Shown here: one piece after another, positions 14,564 to 21,918 of the stretch
Position numbering within the stretch: the first letter of the stretch is position 1
Layout of the letters: each line of letters opens with the position of its first letter
Assembly (NCBI GenBank): GCA_964653715.1
Contig: CAZZGX010000026.1
Span: forward strand, 1 to 32,235
Direction of reading: 5' to 3'
DNA: 32,235 nt
From: CAZZGX01 sp964653715
GTDB lineage: Bacteria > Patescibacteriota > Minisyncoccia > Ryanbacterales > GWA2-47-10b
Notes under the pieces: generated by a model
Told to the model about the DNA's origin: nothing
The model's database searches: none
Seen by the model: only the letters and a program-made list of their open reading frames with translations
Translations under genes and position numbers: made by a program

Positions 14564-15481
14564 ATGAAAAACCTTTTTAAAAAATTTACAACAGCAGCAG
14601 TACTCATCGGATCCACCCTCTTCGCCTCAACGCTTTTTGTCTTAGCCGGTACGTGGATCGATCCACAAGGACTTCCGACTTCTAACAACACAGAAACTCC
14701 AATTAATGTAAGCAATAAACTACAGACCAAATTGGGAGGGCTTGATCTCGGACAGGCTCCTTTTTCACCAAGTGAAGGTACTCTTCTGAGCAGGGGAACA
14801 TTTGAATCTCGAGGTAATACATATCTCGCGACTCTCGGTGGTAGCGTTGGTATTGGGACCGCGAATCCGGGAGCCAAGCTGGACGTAAATGGGAATCTGC
14901 TTTTAAGCGCCGGACGCTCCACGATTTTTACGACAGGCGACAATACCACGACCCACCGTGGCGGAGTCCAGTTTCTAACTTACGATAACGGCGTAACTAA
15001 TATCTGGACCCCAACTAATCAATTTGGCACACCTGTTAACTCCACTATTCGCTTTGGTGGCCTCGGCAGTTTCAACACGAATACCGTCAACTTGCACGTA
15101 TCGGGCACCATCAATGCTAATGGCGATATTTGTACTAATTTTGGCGGGCGCAACAAATGTTTGAGTACTGCTGGACCTCCTGTAAATACCGTCAATGGCC
15201 CCGAGTCTCTTCGTATCGTCAGAGGTTTTATAAATGCTGATGGTACGATTAGTGCGGGGGCTGGATTTACTTCCAGGAGAACGGGTCCAGGACAGTATAC
15301 AATTAGTTACAATACACTATTCGGAGATTCTCCAGCTGTTTCTGCGACCGCCGTAATTGGATCTGGTGCAGATTTACGTTTGCGCTTATCTGCTCCACAA
15401 ATGATGGAGTTGGAGTCTCATAATGGTGTTGGAACGCTTGTTAATACTGCGTTTACTTTCATTGTAGTTGGTAAACAGTAA
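14564..15481 (+). CDS. Secreted fibre/adhesin-like protein with VGIGTANP motif
   Basis: 305 residues. Signal peptide (KNLFKKF then a hydrophobic stretch to about 28, cleavage near VLA/GTW). The mature start WIDPQGLPTSNNTETPINVSNKLQTKLGGL parallels the protein at 12798 (W..P, PIN, Q.K.G.L). Then VGIGTANPGAKLDVNGNLLLSAG (about 95-117) and, at the C-terminus, a beta-rich domain containing RGFINADGTI, GAGFTSRRTGPGQYTISY and FGDSPAVSATAV, reminiscent of receptor-binding tips of tail-fibre-like proteins. Its probable role is extracellular attachment. It is the second member of a repeated anchor-plus-fibre module. Motif-based assignment; no enzymatic residues are evident. Confidence 0.7.
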   Translation: MKNLFKKFTTAAVLIGSTLFASTLFVLAGTWIDPQGLPTSNNTETPINVSNKLQTKLGGLDLGQAPFSPSEGTLLSRGTFESRGNTYLATLGGSVGIGTANPGAKLDVNGNLLLSAGRSTIFTTGDNTTTHRGGVQFLTYDNGVTNIWTPTNQFGTPVNSTIRFGGLGSFNTNTVNLHVSGTINANGDICTNFGGRNKCLSTAGPPVNTVNGPESLRIVRGFINADGTISAGAGFTSRRTGPGQYTISYNTLFGDSPAVSATAVIGSGADLRLRLSAPQMMELESHNGVGTLVNTAFTFIVVGKQ

Positions 15482-15496
15482 TTATAAAAAATTAGA

Positions 15497-17080
15497 GTGA
15501 AATTTAAAGTTCTCATTTTTCTCTTGCTTGTCTCCGCCATGTTTCCAGCGGCGGCTTTGGCTCGGGCGGCTTTACCTGGAGATCTTTCAAATTTTGCCTG
15601 GTCCTCAAACATCGGCTGGATCAGCTTTAGTGGGCCAAATTACTGGGTCAACGTGGACAATGCGACGAAAAATCTTTCAGGGAATGCGTGGTCGTCAAAT
15701 GTGGGTTGGTTGAGTTTTGACCGAAGTAATGCGGGTAATCCTCCCAAAAACGATATTGGCGGGGGATCCGGTCCAATCGCAAAAATTGACGCGGCAGGAA
15801 AACTCATGGGTTGGGCGCGGTTTCTTTCGGGCAACACAGCCACCGGCTGGGACGGCTGGGTTAAGCTTTCAAGCGTCGCGGGAGATCCTATTCCATACGG
15901 CGTTTCGCAAGTTGGCAGTAACCTTACGGGATTTGCGTGGGGATCCGAAGTCGTTGGCTGGATCAAATTTTGCGACCCTGCCAAAGGGTACTGCGTTACA
16001 AGCGGACCTCCAGTTGTTGGCTTTCCGCCGACGGTAACAATCAGCGCGAGTCCCACGAGCGTGCCCTTAAATACCTCATCAACTCTGACATGGACTACAA
16101 CGAACGCGGCATCGTGCTCTGCATCCGGCGGTTGGTCGGGCTCAAAACCTTTTTCAGGTTCAGAATCAACGGGATCCCTTACAACTGATACGACGTTCAC
16201 GCTTAGCTGTACTAGTGCGACGGGTGTTTCCGCCCAAAATTCGGTTACAGTGACTGTAATTGGCTCGCAACCCCAATGCAATAATGGTAGTGACGATTCC
16301 GATCCGGAAGATACGCTCGCAGATGCCGCAGATCCAGGTTGCCACGACATAAATGGAGTCTATGATCCAAGCGATAACAATGAGACAAATCCGGCGGGCA
16401 GGCAGTGTTCCAACGGCAGTGATGATACGGATCCGGAAGATACGCTCGCAGACTGGATGGATCCCGGCTGTTATGACACAAGTGGGCACTATGATCCAAA
16501 TGATAATAACGAAACAGATGTCGTCTCAGGCGTTCCTTTCACATTTTCGATTTCCCACAGCCCTTCGACCGATGCGCACCCACATTTTAAAAGAGACATC
16601 GCGATTTCTTTTACGTCTTCTTCGCGAACCGTGCTCAAAATAACTCCGATTCCGATTTCCGCTACAGGAAATGTTAAGTATTCTATCGACCGCGTTGAAA
16701 AGGATGTATTGCCATGCGATGGCAATCCCATCCTCTGCGGCAATGGAAAAGGCGATGGTGTTTCTGTAGACTCGACGGATGGAAAAGAATACAAATCAAA
16801 ATTTGTGTTCACATTTAGTACGGACCTCTCTCAACTCGGCCAAGGATTCGCGTATGTGAATAAAAGTGAGACCATCACCACACAAGATCCAAAACCTATT
16901 GGCGGATTGCTGGTATACCCACTCATTGATCTTCAGGTAACGCGTCTCAACATAGGCGATGGCCGTTATGTCATTTATCTTAATGCCGAAGAAGACAAAC
17001 CGGGTGGCTTCAAGATCACCCCGCCCGAACCAATAGTACTTGTCATCGGATCTCAAACTCCCGGATTTAGCAACCAATAG
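15497..17080 (+). CDS. Secreted tryptophan-repeat surface protein with Ig-like domain and DPGC repeats
   Basis: 527 residues from a GTG start (15497), 15 nt after the previous stop. Signal peptide 1-23 (cleavage ALARA). Residues 30-160 carry four tryptophan repeats (FAWSSNIGWISF, NAWSSNVGWLSF, GWARF...GWDGWVKL, FAWGSEVVGWIKF). Then an Ig-like domain (about 178-255; SASPTSVPLNTSSTLTW), two 43-residue Cys/Asp-rich repeats (260-341; CNNGSDDSDPEDTL, DPGC), and a C-terminal beta domain (344-524) with HPHFKRDIAISF, VEKD, GNGKGDGV, DGRYVIYL and a conserved tail IVLVIGSQTPGF. The C-terminal domain is shared with the gene at 17363. Probably an extracellular, calcium-stabilised surface protein; ligand unknown. 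Confidence 0.75.
   Translation: MKFKVLIFLLLVSAMFPAAALARAALPGDLSNFAWSSNIGWISFSGPNYWVNVDNATKNLSGNAWSSNVGWLSFDRSNAGNPPKNDIGGGSGPIAKIDAAGKLMGWARFLSGNTATGWDGWVKLSSVAGDPIPYGVSQVGSNLTGFAWGSEVVGWIKFCDPAKGYCVTSGPPVVGFPPTVTISASPTSVPLNTSSTLTWTTTNAASCSASGGWSGSKPFSGSESTGSLTTDTTFTLSCTSATGVSAQNSVTVTVIGSQPQCNNGSDDSDPEDTLADAADPGCHDINGVYDPSDNNETNPAGRQCSNGSDDTDPEDTLADWMDPGCYDTSGHYDPNDNNETDVVSGVPFTFSISHSPSTDAHPHFKRDIAISFTSSSRTVLKITPIPISATGNVKYSIDRVEKDVLPCDGNPILCGNGKGDGVSVDSTDGKEYKSKFVFTFSTDLSQLGQGFAYVNKSETITTQDPKPIGGLLVYPLIDLQVTRLNIGDGRYVIYLNAEEDKPGGFKITPPEPIVLVIGSQTPGFSNQ
16274..16519 (+). repeat. Tandem 129 nt in-frame duplication (DPGC repeats)
   Basis: Two copies of a 43-codon unit (from 16274 and 16403). 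A 23 nt core starting GATCCGGAAGATACGC is identical at 16301-16323 and 16430-16452, showing a fairly recent duplication. Each copy encodes C-NNGSDD-DPEDTLAD, DPGC and a closing YDP.DNNET, an Asp-rich pattern like calcium-binding type-3-like repeats. Confidence 0.85.
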
Positions 17081-17081
17081 C

Positions 17082-17101
17082 ATGTTCCTGACGGGCGCTA
17101 T
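17082..17101 (+). pseudogene. 20 nt remnant of a paralogous surface-protein gene
   Basis: ATGTTCCTGACGGGCGCTAT, in the 29 nt gap after the stop at 17080, matches 18636-18655 inside the paralogous downstream gene at 19 of 20 positions. There it encodes VPDGRY. Its place between the two tandem paralogs suggests a scar of a deletion or unequal recombination. Confidence 0.6.
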
Positions 17102-17109
17102 AAAGAACA

Positions 17110-17373
17110 ATGATGCCTATGATTCTTGAGTTTTTTGGGGACGAATGTTCTCACTGTCAGGCAATGAAACCAATTGTTGAAAAGCTTAAAACTGAAGGCG
17201 CCGAAATTCAGTCCTTCGAAGTTTGGCACAATGACAACAACGCAAACAAAATGGACAATCTCGACAAAGGGAGGTGCGGCGGCGTTCCTTTTTACATAAA
17301 TCTTCAAACCGACAAATGGATTTGCGGGGAGACGTCGTATGATGAGTTAAAATCCCTTATTGATGCCATCTAA
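17110..17373 (+). CDS. Thioredoxin-like protein with CSHC active site
   Basis: 87 residues, shorter than classical thioredoxin (about 105), with the core fold: beta strand MILEFFGDEC, active site CSHC, helix MKPIVEKLK, and cis-proline segment GVPFYIN. Two extra Cys occur in GRCGGVPF and WICGE, close to the cis-Pro, and are likely to sit near the active site. There is no signal peptide, so it should act in the cytoplasm as a disulfide reductant. A TATAAA -10 (17099-17104) ends 5 nt before ATG 17110. Its end overlaps the next gene by 11 nt, and a thioredoxin reductase gene follows at 19527, a plausible electron donor. Confidence 0.8.
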   Translation: MMPMILEFFGDECSHCQAMKPIVEKLKTEGAEIQSFEVWHNDNNANKMDNLDKGRCGGVPFYINLQTDKWICGETSYDELKSLIDAI

Positions 17374-19477
17374 AAAAATAATTTTTCATTGGATTCTTGT
17401 ACTTGGTGTTTTGGCGCTTTTAGGTACAGGATTTTTAAAAAATAAAGAGGAGATTCCGGTAGCGCACGCCGCGACCGCCGAGCTCCACGGCTGGGCGTGG
17501 TCGGTAAATAGCCCCACCGGTGGCGCGGGCTGGATTAGTTTCAATTGCGCTGAAACAGCCGGTCTCTGCGCTACAAATAACTACAAAGTCACGCTCGACA
17601 CTTCCACTGGCAATTTGAGTGGATACGCGTGGAGCCGCGCGATTGGCTGGATCAGATTTGATCCCGGTGGAACTTACCCAACGGGAGGAGGTACTTCTGG
17701 AAACGATGCGAAGCTTGAGGGGAGCAATCTCACCGGCTGGGCGCGCGCGTGCACGGTGTTTTCATCGGGCTGTTCGGGCGGGCTCAAAGGAGATTCTGAT
17801 CGCGGTGGCTGGGACGGATGGATCAGTCTTTCGGGAACGGGCTACGGCGTCACTCAATCAGGGAGTGATCTTGCTGGATACGCGTGGGGGAGCACCAATC
17901 TGGGCTGGATAAATTTTTACAGTGTCACTCTCGTTGGTTTAGGAACTGCGCCTGTCATTACTACTATTGGGAGTATGCATCCGCTAACGATTGGCTTTCC
18001 GCATACGCATGGAGGCGCCTTCGCTACGGATGTGGACGGCGACCTCGCCTGCTATACGTGGTCGCTCACTTTAGTACCCTCAGGTTCGCTTACCACGATA
18101 ACTTCTAATGCTTCTGGTTGTACGTTATCAGGGGGAAGTGCATCAATACCCAATCCAACATTTACGCCAGATAAGGTTGGCCAATACACCCTTCAACTCG
18201 TGGTTACTGATGCCTCGAGTTTGTCATCGGTTCCAGTTTCCGTCACAGAAACCGCGAGCGATGTGGGAACATTCACGCTTAGCCATGATCCGTATGCGGG
18301 CTTGCATCCACATGTTCTCCGCGATTTGGCAATTCGCTTTACGCTTTCAAGCAACTCTGTTCTCAAAGTTAATCCTCAAGACGGGTTTAATCTGCCTGTT
18401 CAATTTACCGTGCTAAGTGTAGAGAAAGATAATACTGGAAATGGCAAAGGCGATGGAGTTGGTTTAGCTGGCATCGATGACGGAGACGGCGTGGATCCAA
18501 CTGCGGACAAAGACGCTCTCGGAAATCCACTACTCAACGACTTTTCATATATTTTTAATGGCACCGTGGGAGCGACCTCGCCTGTAATTTCCTCCGGCGG
18601 GTTTTCCAATACTAAGTTTCAAGTGAGGAGACAAAATGTTCCTGATGGGCGCTATGTTGTGTATCTCCAAGCCCAGTCTCAAACCCCGCCTCCGCCTCCT
18701 CCAAATAATGCTATTGATTTCAAGGGAGTTACCTCCCCGGGAGGCGCAACAAAGGGTCTCGACAATAATGTTTTTGATTTCCCAAATACTGACTTTACCG
18801 TTGATTTCTGGTTCAAGCCAGTTATTACTCCGGGGGAATATCAGGAGTTAGTATATAAGGGAGGTACGAGCATCTTTTACCCCGGTTGGTCAGTGATAAC
18901 TCTTGGCACGCAAATATTTCTAAACACTCATGATGGGGTAGGTGTTGAGAAAAATGTTTTTTCCACTCGTACACTTGAAGCAAACCATCTCTATCATGTT
19001 GTTGCAACGCGCTCGGGTTCGACCGGAGAAATCTGGGTACTCGACAAGTCGAACGGTGAAACTACGCACACGGTGACGAGTGGTACTGTATACTCCAACT
19101 GGAACGGCAATAATTGGGCACTTACCGTAGGCGCCTCACACTCAGGTGGTCTTCGTGCGAAAGGCCCCATTGACGAGGTTCGGATTTGGAACAAAAAACG
19201 TATCCCCGTCGAATTTGATGCTGATTATGCCCAGCAGATTGCCTGCAATACCGCGAACCTTGTTGGCTACTGGATGATGGACGAAACCTCTGGCTCAACA
19301 CTTTCCGACTGCACGAGTACTGGGGAAAATCTCACTCTCCAAGGAGATGAAGGAATTAATTGGTTAAGGATTCTCTCCCCGTTTATAGTTCCTCCAGCGC
19401 CTCCTTCTCCGATCATCAAGTACGATAAGATTGTTCTTGTCATCGGCTCGCAAACGCCGGGATTTCAAGAAAAATAG
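17363..19477 (+). CDS. Secreted tryptophan-repeat surface protein with PKD-like and LamG domains
   Basis: 704 residues. Signal peptide (hydrophobic 8-24, likely cleavage around VAHA at 36). Tryptophan repeats span 43-186 (GWAWSVNS...GWISF, YAWSRAIGWIRF, GWARA...GWDGWISL, YAWGSTNLGWINF). A PKD-like domain follows (about 196-296; TFTPDKVGQYTLQLVVTD), then the beta domain shared with the gene at 15497 (300-437; HPHVLRDLAIRF, VEKD, GNGKGDGV, VPDGRYVVYL). After a poly-Pro linker a concanavalin/LamG-type domain (about 449-670; FTVDFWFKP, HLYHVVATR, GPIDEVRIWNK, VGYWMMDE) is inserted before the shared tail IVLVIGSQTPGF. ATG 17363 is used; TTG 17360 precedes it. Likely a carbohydrate- or surface-binding adhesin. 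Confidence 0.78.
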   Translation: MPSKKIIFHWILVLGVLALLGTGFLKNKEEIPVAHAATAELHGWAWSVNSPTGGAGWISFNCAETAGLCATNNYKVTLDTSTGNLSGYAWSRAIGWIRFDPGGTYPTGGGTSGNDAKLEGSNLTGWARACTVFSSGCSGGLKGDSDRGGWDGWISLSGTGYGVTQSGSDLAGYAWGSTNLGWINFYSVTLVGLGTAPVITTIGSMHPLTIGFPHTHGGAFATDVDGDLACYTWSLTLVPSGSLTTITSNASGCTLSGGSASIPNPTFTPDKVGQYTLQLVVTDASSLSSVPVSVTETASDVGTFTLSHDPYAGLHPHVLRDLAIRFTLSSNSVLKVNPQDGFNLPVQFTVLSVEKDNTGNGKGDGVGLAGIDDGDGVDPTADKDALGNPLLNDFSYIFNGTVGATSPVISSGGFSNTKFQVRRQNVPDGRYVVYLQAQSQTPPPPPPNNAIDFKGVTSPGGATKGLDNNVFDFPNTDFTVDFWFKPVITPGEYQELVYKGGTSIFYPGWSVITLGTQIFLNTHDGVGVEKNVFSTRTLEANHLYHVVATRSGSTGEIWVLDKSNGETTHTVTSGTVYSNWNGNNWALTVGASHSGGLRAKGPIDEVRIWNKKRIPVEFDADYAQQIACNTANLVGYWMMDETSGSTLSDCTSTGENLTLQGDEGINWLRILSPFIVPPAPPSPIIKYDKIVLVIGSQTPGFQEK

Positions 19478-19489
19478 AGTTCAAATCCC

Positions 19490-19519
19490 TTGCGGATTAA
19501 AATGCCCATGAGATAGTAT
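19490..19519 (+). promoter_or_regulatory. Promoter of trxB and the carbon-metabolism block
   Basis: TTGCGG (19490-19495), an 18 nt spacer and TAGTAT (19514-19519), ending 7 nt before the ATG at 19527. Transcription would begin at the start codon. There is no Shine-Dalgarno. Confidence 0.55.
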
Positions 19520-19526
19520 AGGCAGT

Positions 19527-20468
19527 ATGTATGATTTGATCATCATGGGTGGGGGGCCAGCCGGGATTGCGGCAGGGGTATACGCGGCGCGCAAGAAAAT
19601 CCACATGCTTTTTATCACTGAATCTTTCGGTGGCCAGTCGGAAGTCTCGGCCGATATCCAAAACTGGATTGGAACTAAATCAATCAACGGTTTTGATCTG
19701 GCCCAAGCCTTTGAAACGCATCTCCGAGCGCAGGAGGACATTACTATTATAAGCGGGCAAAAAGTTGAGCGCGTGGCGCAAGGAGCCGACAAGATTTTTA
19801 TGGTTTCAACCGATCAAAAAACGACCTACCGGGCGCGAACGCTGATAGTAGCGACGGGGGCAAGCCGCCGCAAGCTTGGGGTTCCGGGCGAGGAAGAGTT
19901 CAATGGTCGTGGCGTTGCCTATTGCGCCACCTGCGACGCGCCGTTGTTCAAGGGCAAAGTGGTTGCCGTTGTGGGCGGAGGAAACGCGGGGCTTGAATCC
20001 GCGGTTGACCTTTTGCCCTACGCTTCAAAAATATATCTCCTTGAGTACGGACCGGCCCTTCGCGGTGATCCTATTACGCAGAAAAAAGTAGAAGACGCGG
20101 GAGTCGAGGTTATTTTTAACGCCAAGTCACAAGAAATTCTTGGCGACAAGGAGCGTAAATTTGTTGAGGGCTTGAGCTATCTCGACACAAAGGACAACCA
20201 GACAAAGCGCGTTGACGTCCAGGGCGTGTTTGTGGAAATTGGCTCTGTACCGAATACGGATTTTTTAAAGGATCTCGTGGTACTCAACCAGCAAAAAGAA
20301 ATTGTGATAGACCACAAAACATCTGCCACCTCGCGTGAAGGAATTTGGGCGGCGGGAGATGCAACGGATGAGATGTACAAACAAAATAATATTTCAGCGG
20401 GAGACGGCGTCAAAGCCGCGCTCTCGGCATACATGTATTTACAAAATATGGAGAAAGCAAAAGAATGA
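19527..20468 (+). CDS. trxB: Thioredoxin reductase-like flavoprotein
   Basis: 313 residues, normal for low-molecular-weight thioredoxin reductase. FAD motif GGGPAG at 8-13, FGGQ, ATGA, redox-active CATC (C133, C136) in GRGVAYCATCDAPLF, second nucleotide motif GGGNAG (150-155), and the FAD motif GIWAAGDATD. It transfers electrons through FAD and its disulfide to thioredoxin. The usual NADPH-phosphate contact HRRxxxRA is missing; here the segment reads LLEYGPALRGD, so NADH or another donor is possible. The stop overlaps the gap start by 4 nt (ATGA). The thioredoxin-like gene at 17110 is a candidate partner. Confidence 0.88.
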   Translation: MYDLIIMGGGPAGIAAGVYAARKKIHMLFITESFGGQSEVSADIQNWIGTKSINGFDLAQAFETHLRAQEDITIISGQKVERVAQGADKIFMVSTDQKTTYRARTLIVATGASRRKLGVPGEEEFNGRGVAYCATCDAPLFKGKVVAVVGGGNAGLESAVDLLPYASKIYLLEYGPALRGDPITQKKVEDAGVEVIFNAKSQEILGDKERKFVEGLSYLDTKDNQTKRVDVQGVFVEIGSVPNTDFLKDLVVLNQQKEIVIDHKTSATSREGIWAAGDATDEMYKQNNISAGDGVKAALSAYMYLQNMEKAKE

Positions 20469-21481
20469 AAATCGCAATCAATGGTTTTGGAAGGATTGGG
20501 CGTCTCTTTTTCCGCCAGGCGTTTGGTCGCCCGGGTATGGAGATTGTGGCCATCAACGATTTAGGAGATATCGAAAACCTTGCGTATCTTTTAAAATATG
20601 ATTCGGTCTACGGCAGATGGGAGAAAAATATTTCTGCCGATACGGCTCGTAATGTTCTTTTGGTGGAGGGTGTTGAAGTAGAGTGCACTCAAGAAAAAGA
20701 ACTTGCCAAACTTCCGTGGGGAAAGCTTGGGGTGGATATTGCAGTTGAGGCGACGGGACTTTTTGAGTCCTTTGAAAGTGCGCGGCCACATTTGGCGGCG
20801 GGCGCCAAGCGTGTCGTGATTACGGCTCCCGCAAAAGACGCCGAAACCAAAGACGCGCGGACGGTTTTGAACGGAGTCAATGAGCAGCTGTTTAAAACGT
20901 GCTCCATTACTTCAAATGGATCGTGCACCACGAATTCCGCCTCCCCCGTGGTAGCGATTCTTTCGGAAAGTCCGGGGATTGAGAAAGCGATGCTGACGAC
21001 GGTGCACGGCTACACCGCGACCCAGCGGCTCGTAGACGGGCCGGATGGGAAGGATTGGCGTAGAGGCCGCGCGGCCGCGCACAATATCGTCCCGTCCACC
21101 ACGGGAGCCGCAATTTCCGTCGCGCGGGCGGTTGAGTCGCTTGCGGGAAAATTTGACGGGATTGCCATGCGTGTTCCGGTTATCGCGGGATCCCTTTCGG
21201 ATATTACGTTTGTCGCAAAACGCGCCGTGACTCCTGAAGAAATTAATTCTATTTTGAAAACTGCTTCAGCGCGTCCCGAATGGAAAGATATTCTCAAAGT
21301 CAGCGAGGACGAGCTTGTTTCATCCGACATCGTAGGGGAGCCGTATGGCGCGATTGTTGATCTTTCGCTCACGCGCGTTGTTGACGGGAATCTCGTCAAA
21401 GTTCTTTCGTGGTACGACAACGAATGGGGATATGTGCATACGCTCGTCTTGCACGTCGAAAAAGCGGGGCGTGCTTTATGA
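20465..21481 (+). CDS. gap: Glyceraldehyde-3-phosphate dehydrogenase, type I
   Basis: 338 residues, full length. NAD-binding INGFGRIGR at the N-terminus with AINDL (Asp32, NAD preference), catalytic C154 in SNGSCTTN, base H181 in TVHGYTATQ, RRGRAAAHNIVPSTTGAA and WYDNEWGY. It oxidises glyceraldehyde-3-phosphate to 1,3-bisphosphoglycerate. The second Cys commonly found four residues after the catalytic one (TTNC) is Ser here, which does not affect catalysis. It starts within the trxB stop and its own stop overlaps rpiB (ATGA), so trxB-gap-rpiB-rpe are translationally coupled. Confidence 0.97.
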   Translation: MKIAINGFGRIGRLFFRQAFGRPGMEIVAINDLGDIENLAYLLKYDSVYGRWEKNISADTARNVLLVEGVEVECTQEKELAKLPWGKLGVDIAVEATGLFESFESARPHLAAGAKRVVITAPAKDAETKDARTVLNGVNEQLFKTCSITSNGSCTTNSASPVVAILSESPGIEKAMLTTVHGYTATQRLVDGPDGKDWRRGRAAAHNIVPSTTGAAISVARAVESLAGKFDGIAMRVPVIAGSLSDITFVAKRAVTPEEINSILKTASARPEWKDILKVSEDELVSSDIVGEPYGAIVDLSLTRVVDGNLVKVLSWYDNEWGYVHTLVLHVEKAGRAL

Positions 21482-21918
21482 AAGTCTATCTCGCCGCGGA
21501 TCACGCGGGATTTGAAGCGAAAGAAACCCTGAAAAAATTTTTACAGGAAAAGGGATATGACATTCAAGACCAAGGAGCCTCCGCGCTCGATCTGAAAGAC
21601 GACTATCCCGATGTTATGAAAAAAGCCGCATCCTTGCTCTCTACTAATCCCGGGAGCGTCGCTTTTTTGTTTGGAGGATCGGGGCAAGGAGAAGCGATGG
21701 TGGCCAATCGTGAGAAAGGTGTGCGCGCCGCCGTCTATTACGGAGGTCCCAAAGAAATAGTGGTGCTTTCCAAAGAGCACAACAACGCGAACGCGCTTTC
21801 GTTCGGCGCGCGCTTTCTTTCCACGGATCAAATCGTGGACGCGGCGCTCTTATGGCTTGAGACAAAATTTTCAAACGATCCGCGACACGCGCGTAGAGTT
21901 CGCAAAATCGATGGCTGA
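21478..21918 (+). CDS. rpiB: Ribose-5-phosphate isomerase B family protein (glutamate-type)
   Basis: 146 residues. Begins MKVYLAADHAGFEAKE, the RpiB/LacAB signature; substrate-loop GGSGQGEAMVANREKGVRAA (66-85) and KEHNNANALSFGARF follow. It interconverts ribose-5-phosphate and ribulose-5-phosphate. In the E. coli enzyme a Cys just before the glycine loop is the base; here that position is Gly and E72 follows the loop, as in the mycobacterial subtype that uses Glu. The protein has no Cys at all. Start ATG 21478 overlaps the gap stop by 4 nt; an upstream in-frame start at 21409 would lie inside gap. LacA/B-type sugar specificity is less likely given the neighbours. Confidence 0.9.
   Translation: MKVYLAADHAGFEAKETLKKFLQEKGYDIQDQGASALDLKDDYPDVMKKAASLLSTNPGSVAFLFGGSGQGEAMVANREKGVRAAVYYGGPKEIVVLSKEHNNANALSFGARFLSTDQIVDAALLWLETKFSNDPRHARRVRKIDG

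Noticed and set aside
15640..16350. 236-codon minus-strand open frame
   Set aside because: Lies antisense within the tryptophan-repeat surface gene, which has signal peptide and domain evidence; the antisense product is low-complexity and Pro/Val-rich.
16274..16519. Possible CRISPR-like repeat
   Set aside because: Only two copies, in frame, encoding a conserved protein unit with no unique spacers. No CRISPR array or cas gene was seen anywhere in the window.
12427..19477. Prophage or mobile element because of fibre-like proteins
   Set aside because: No integrase, capsid, portal, terminase, transposase or flanking repeats; the fibre-like proteins carry signal peptides and are paired with membrane anchors.
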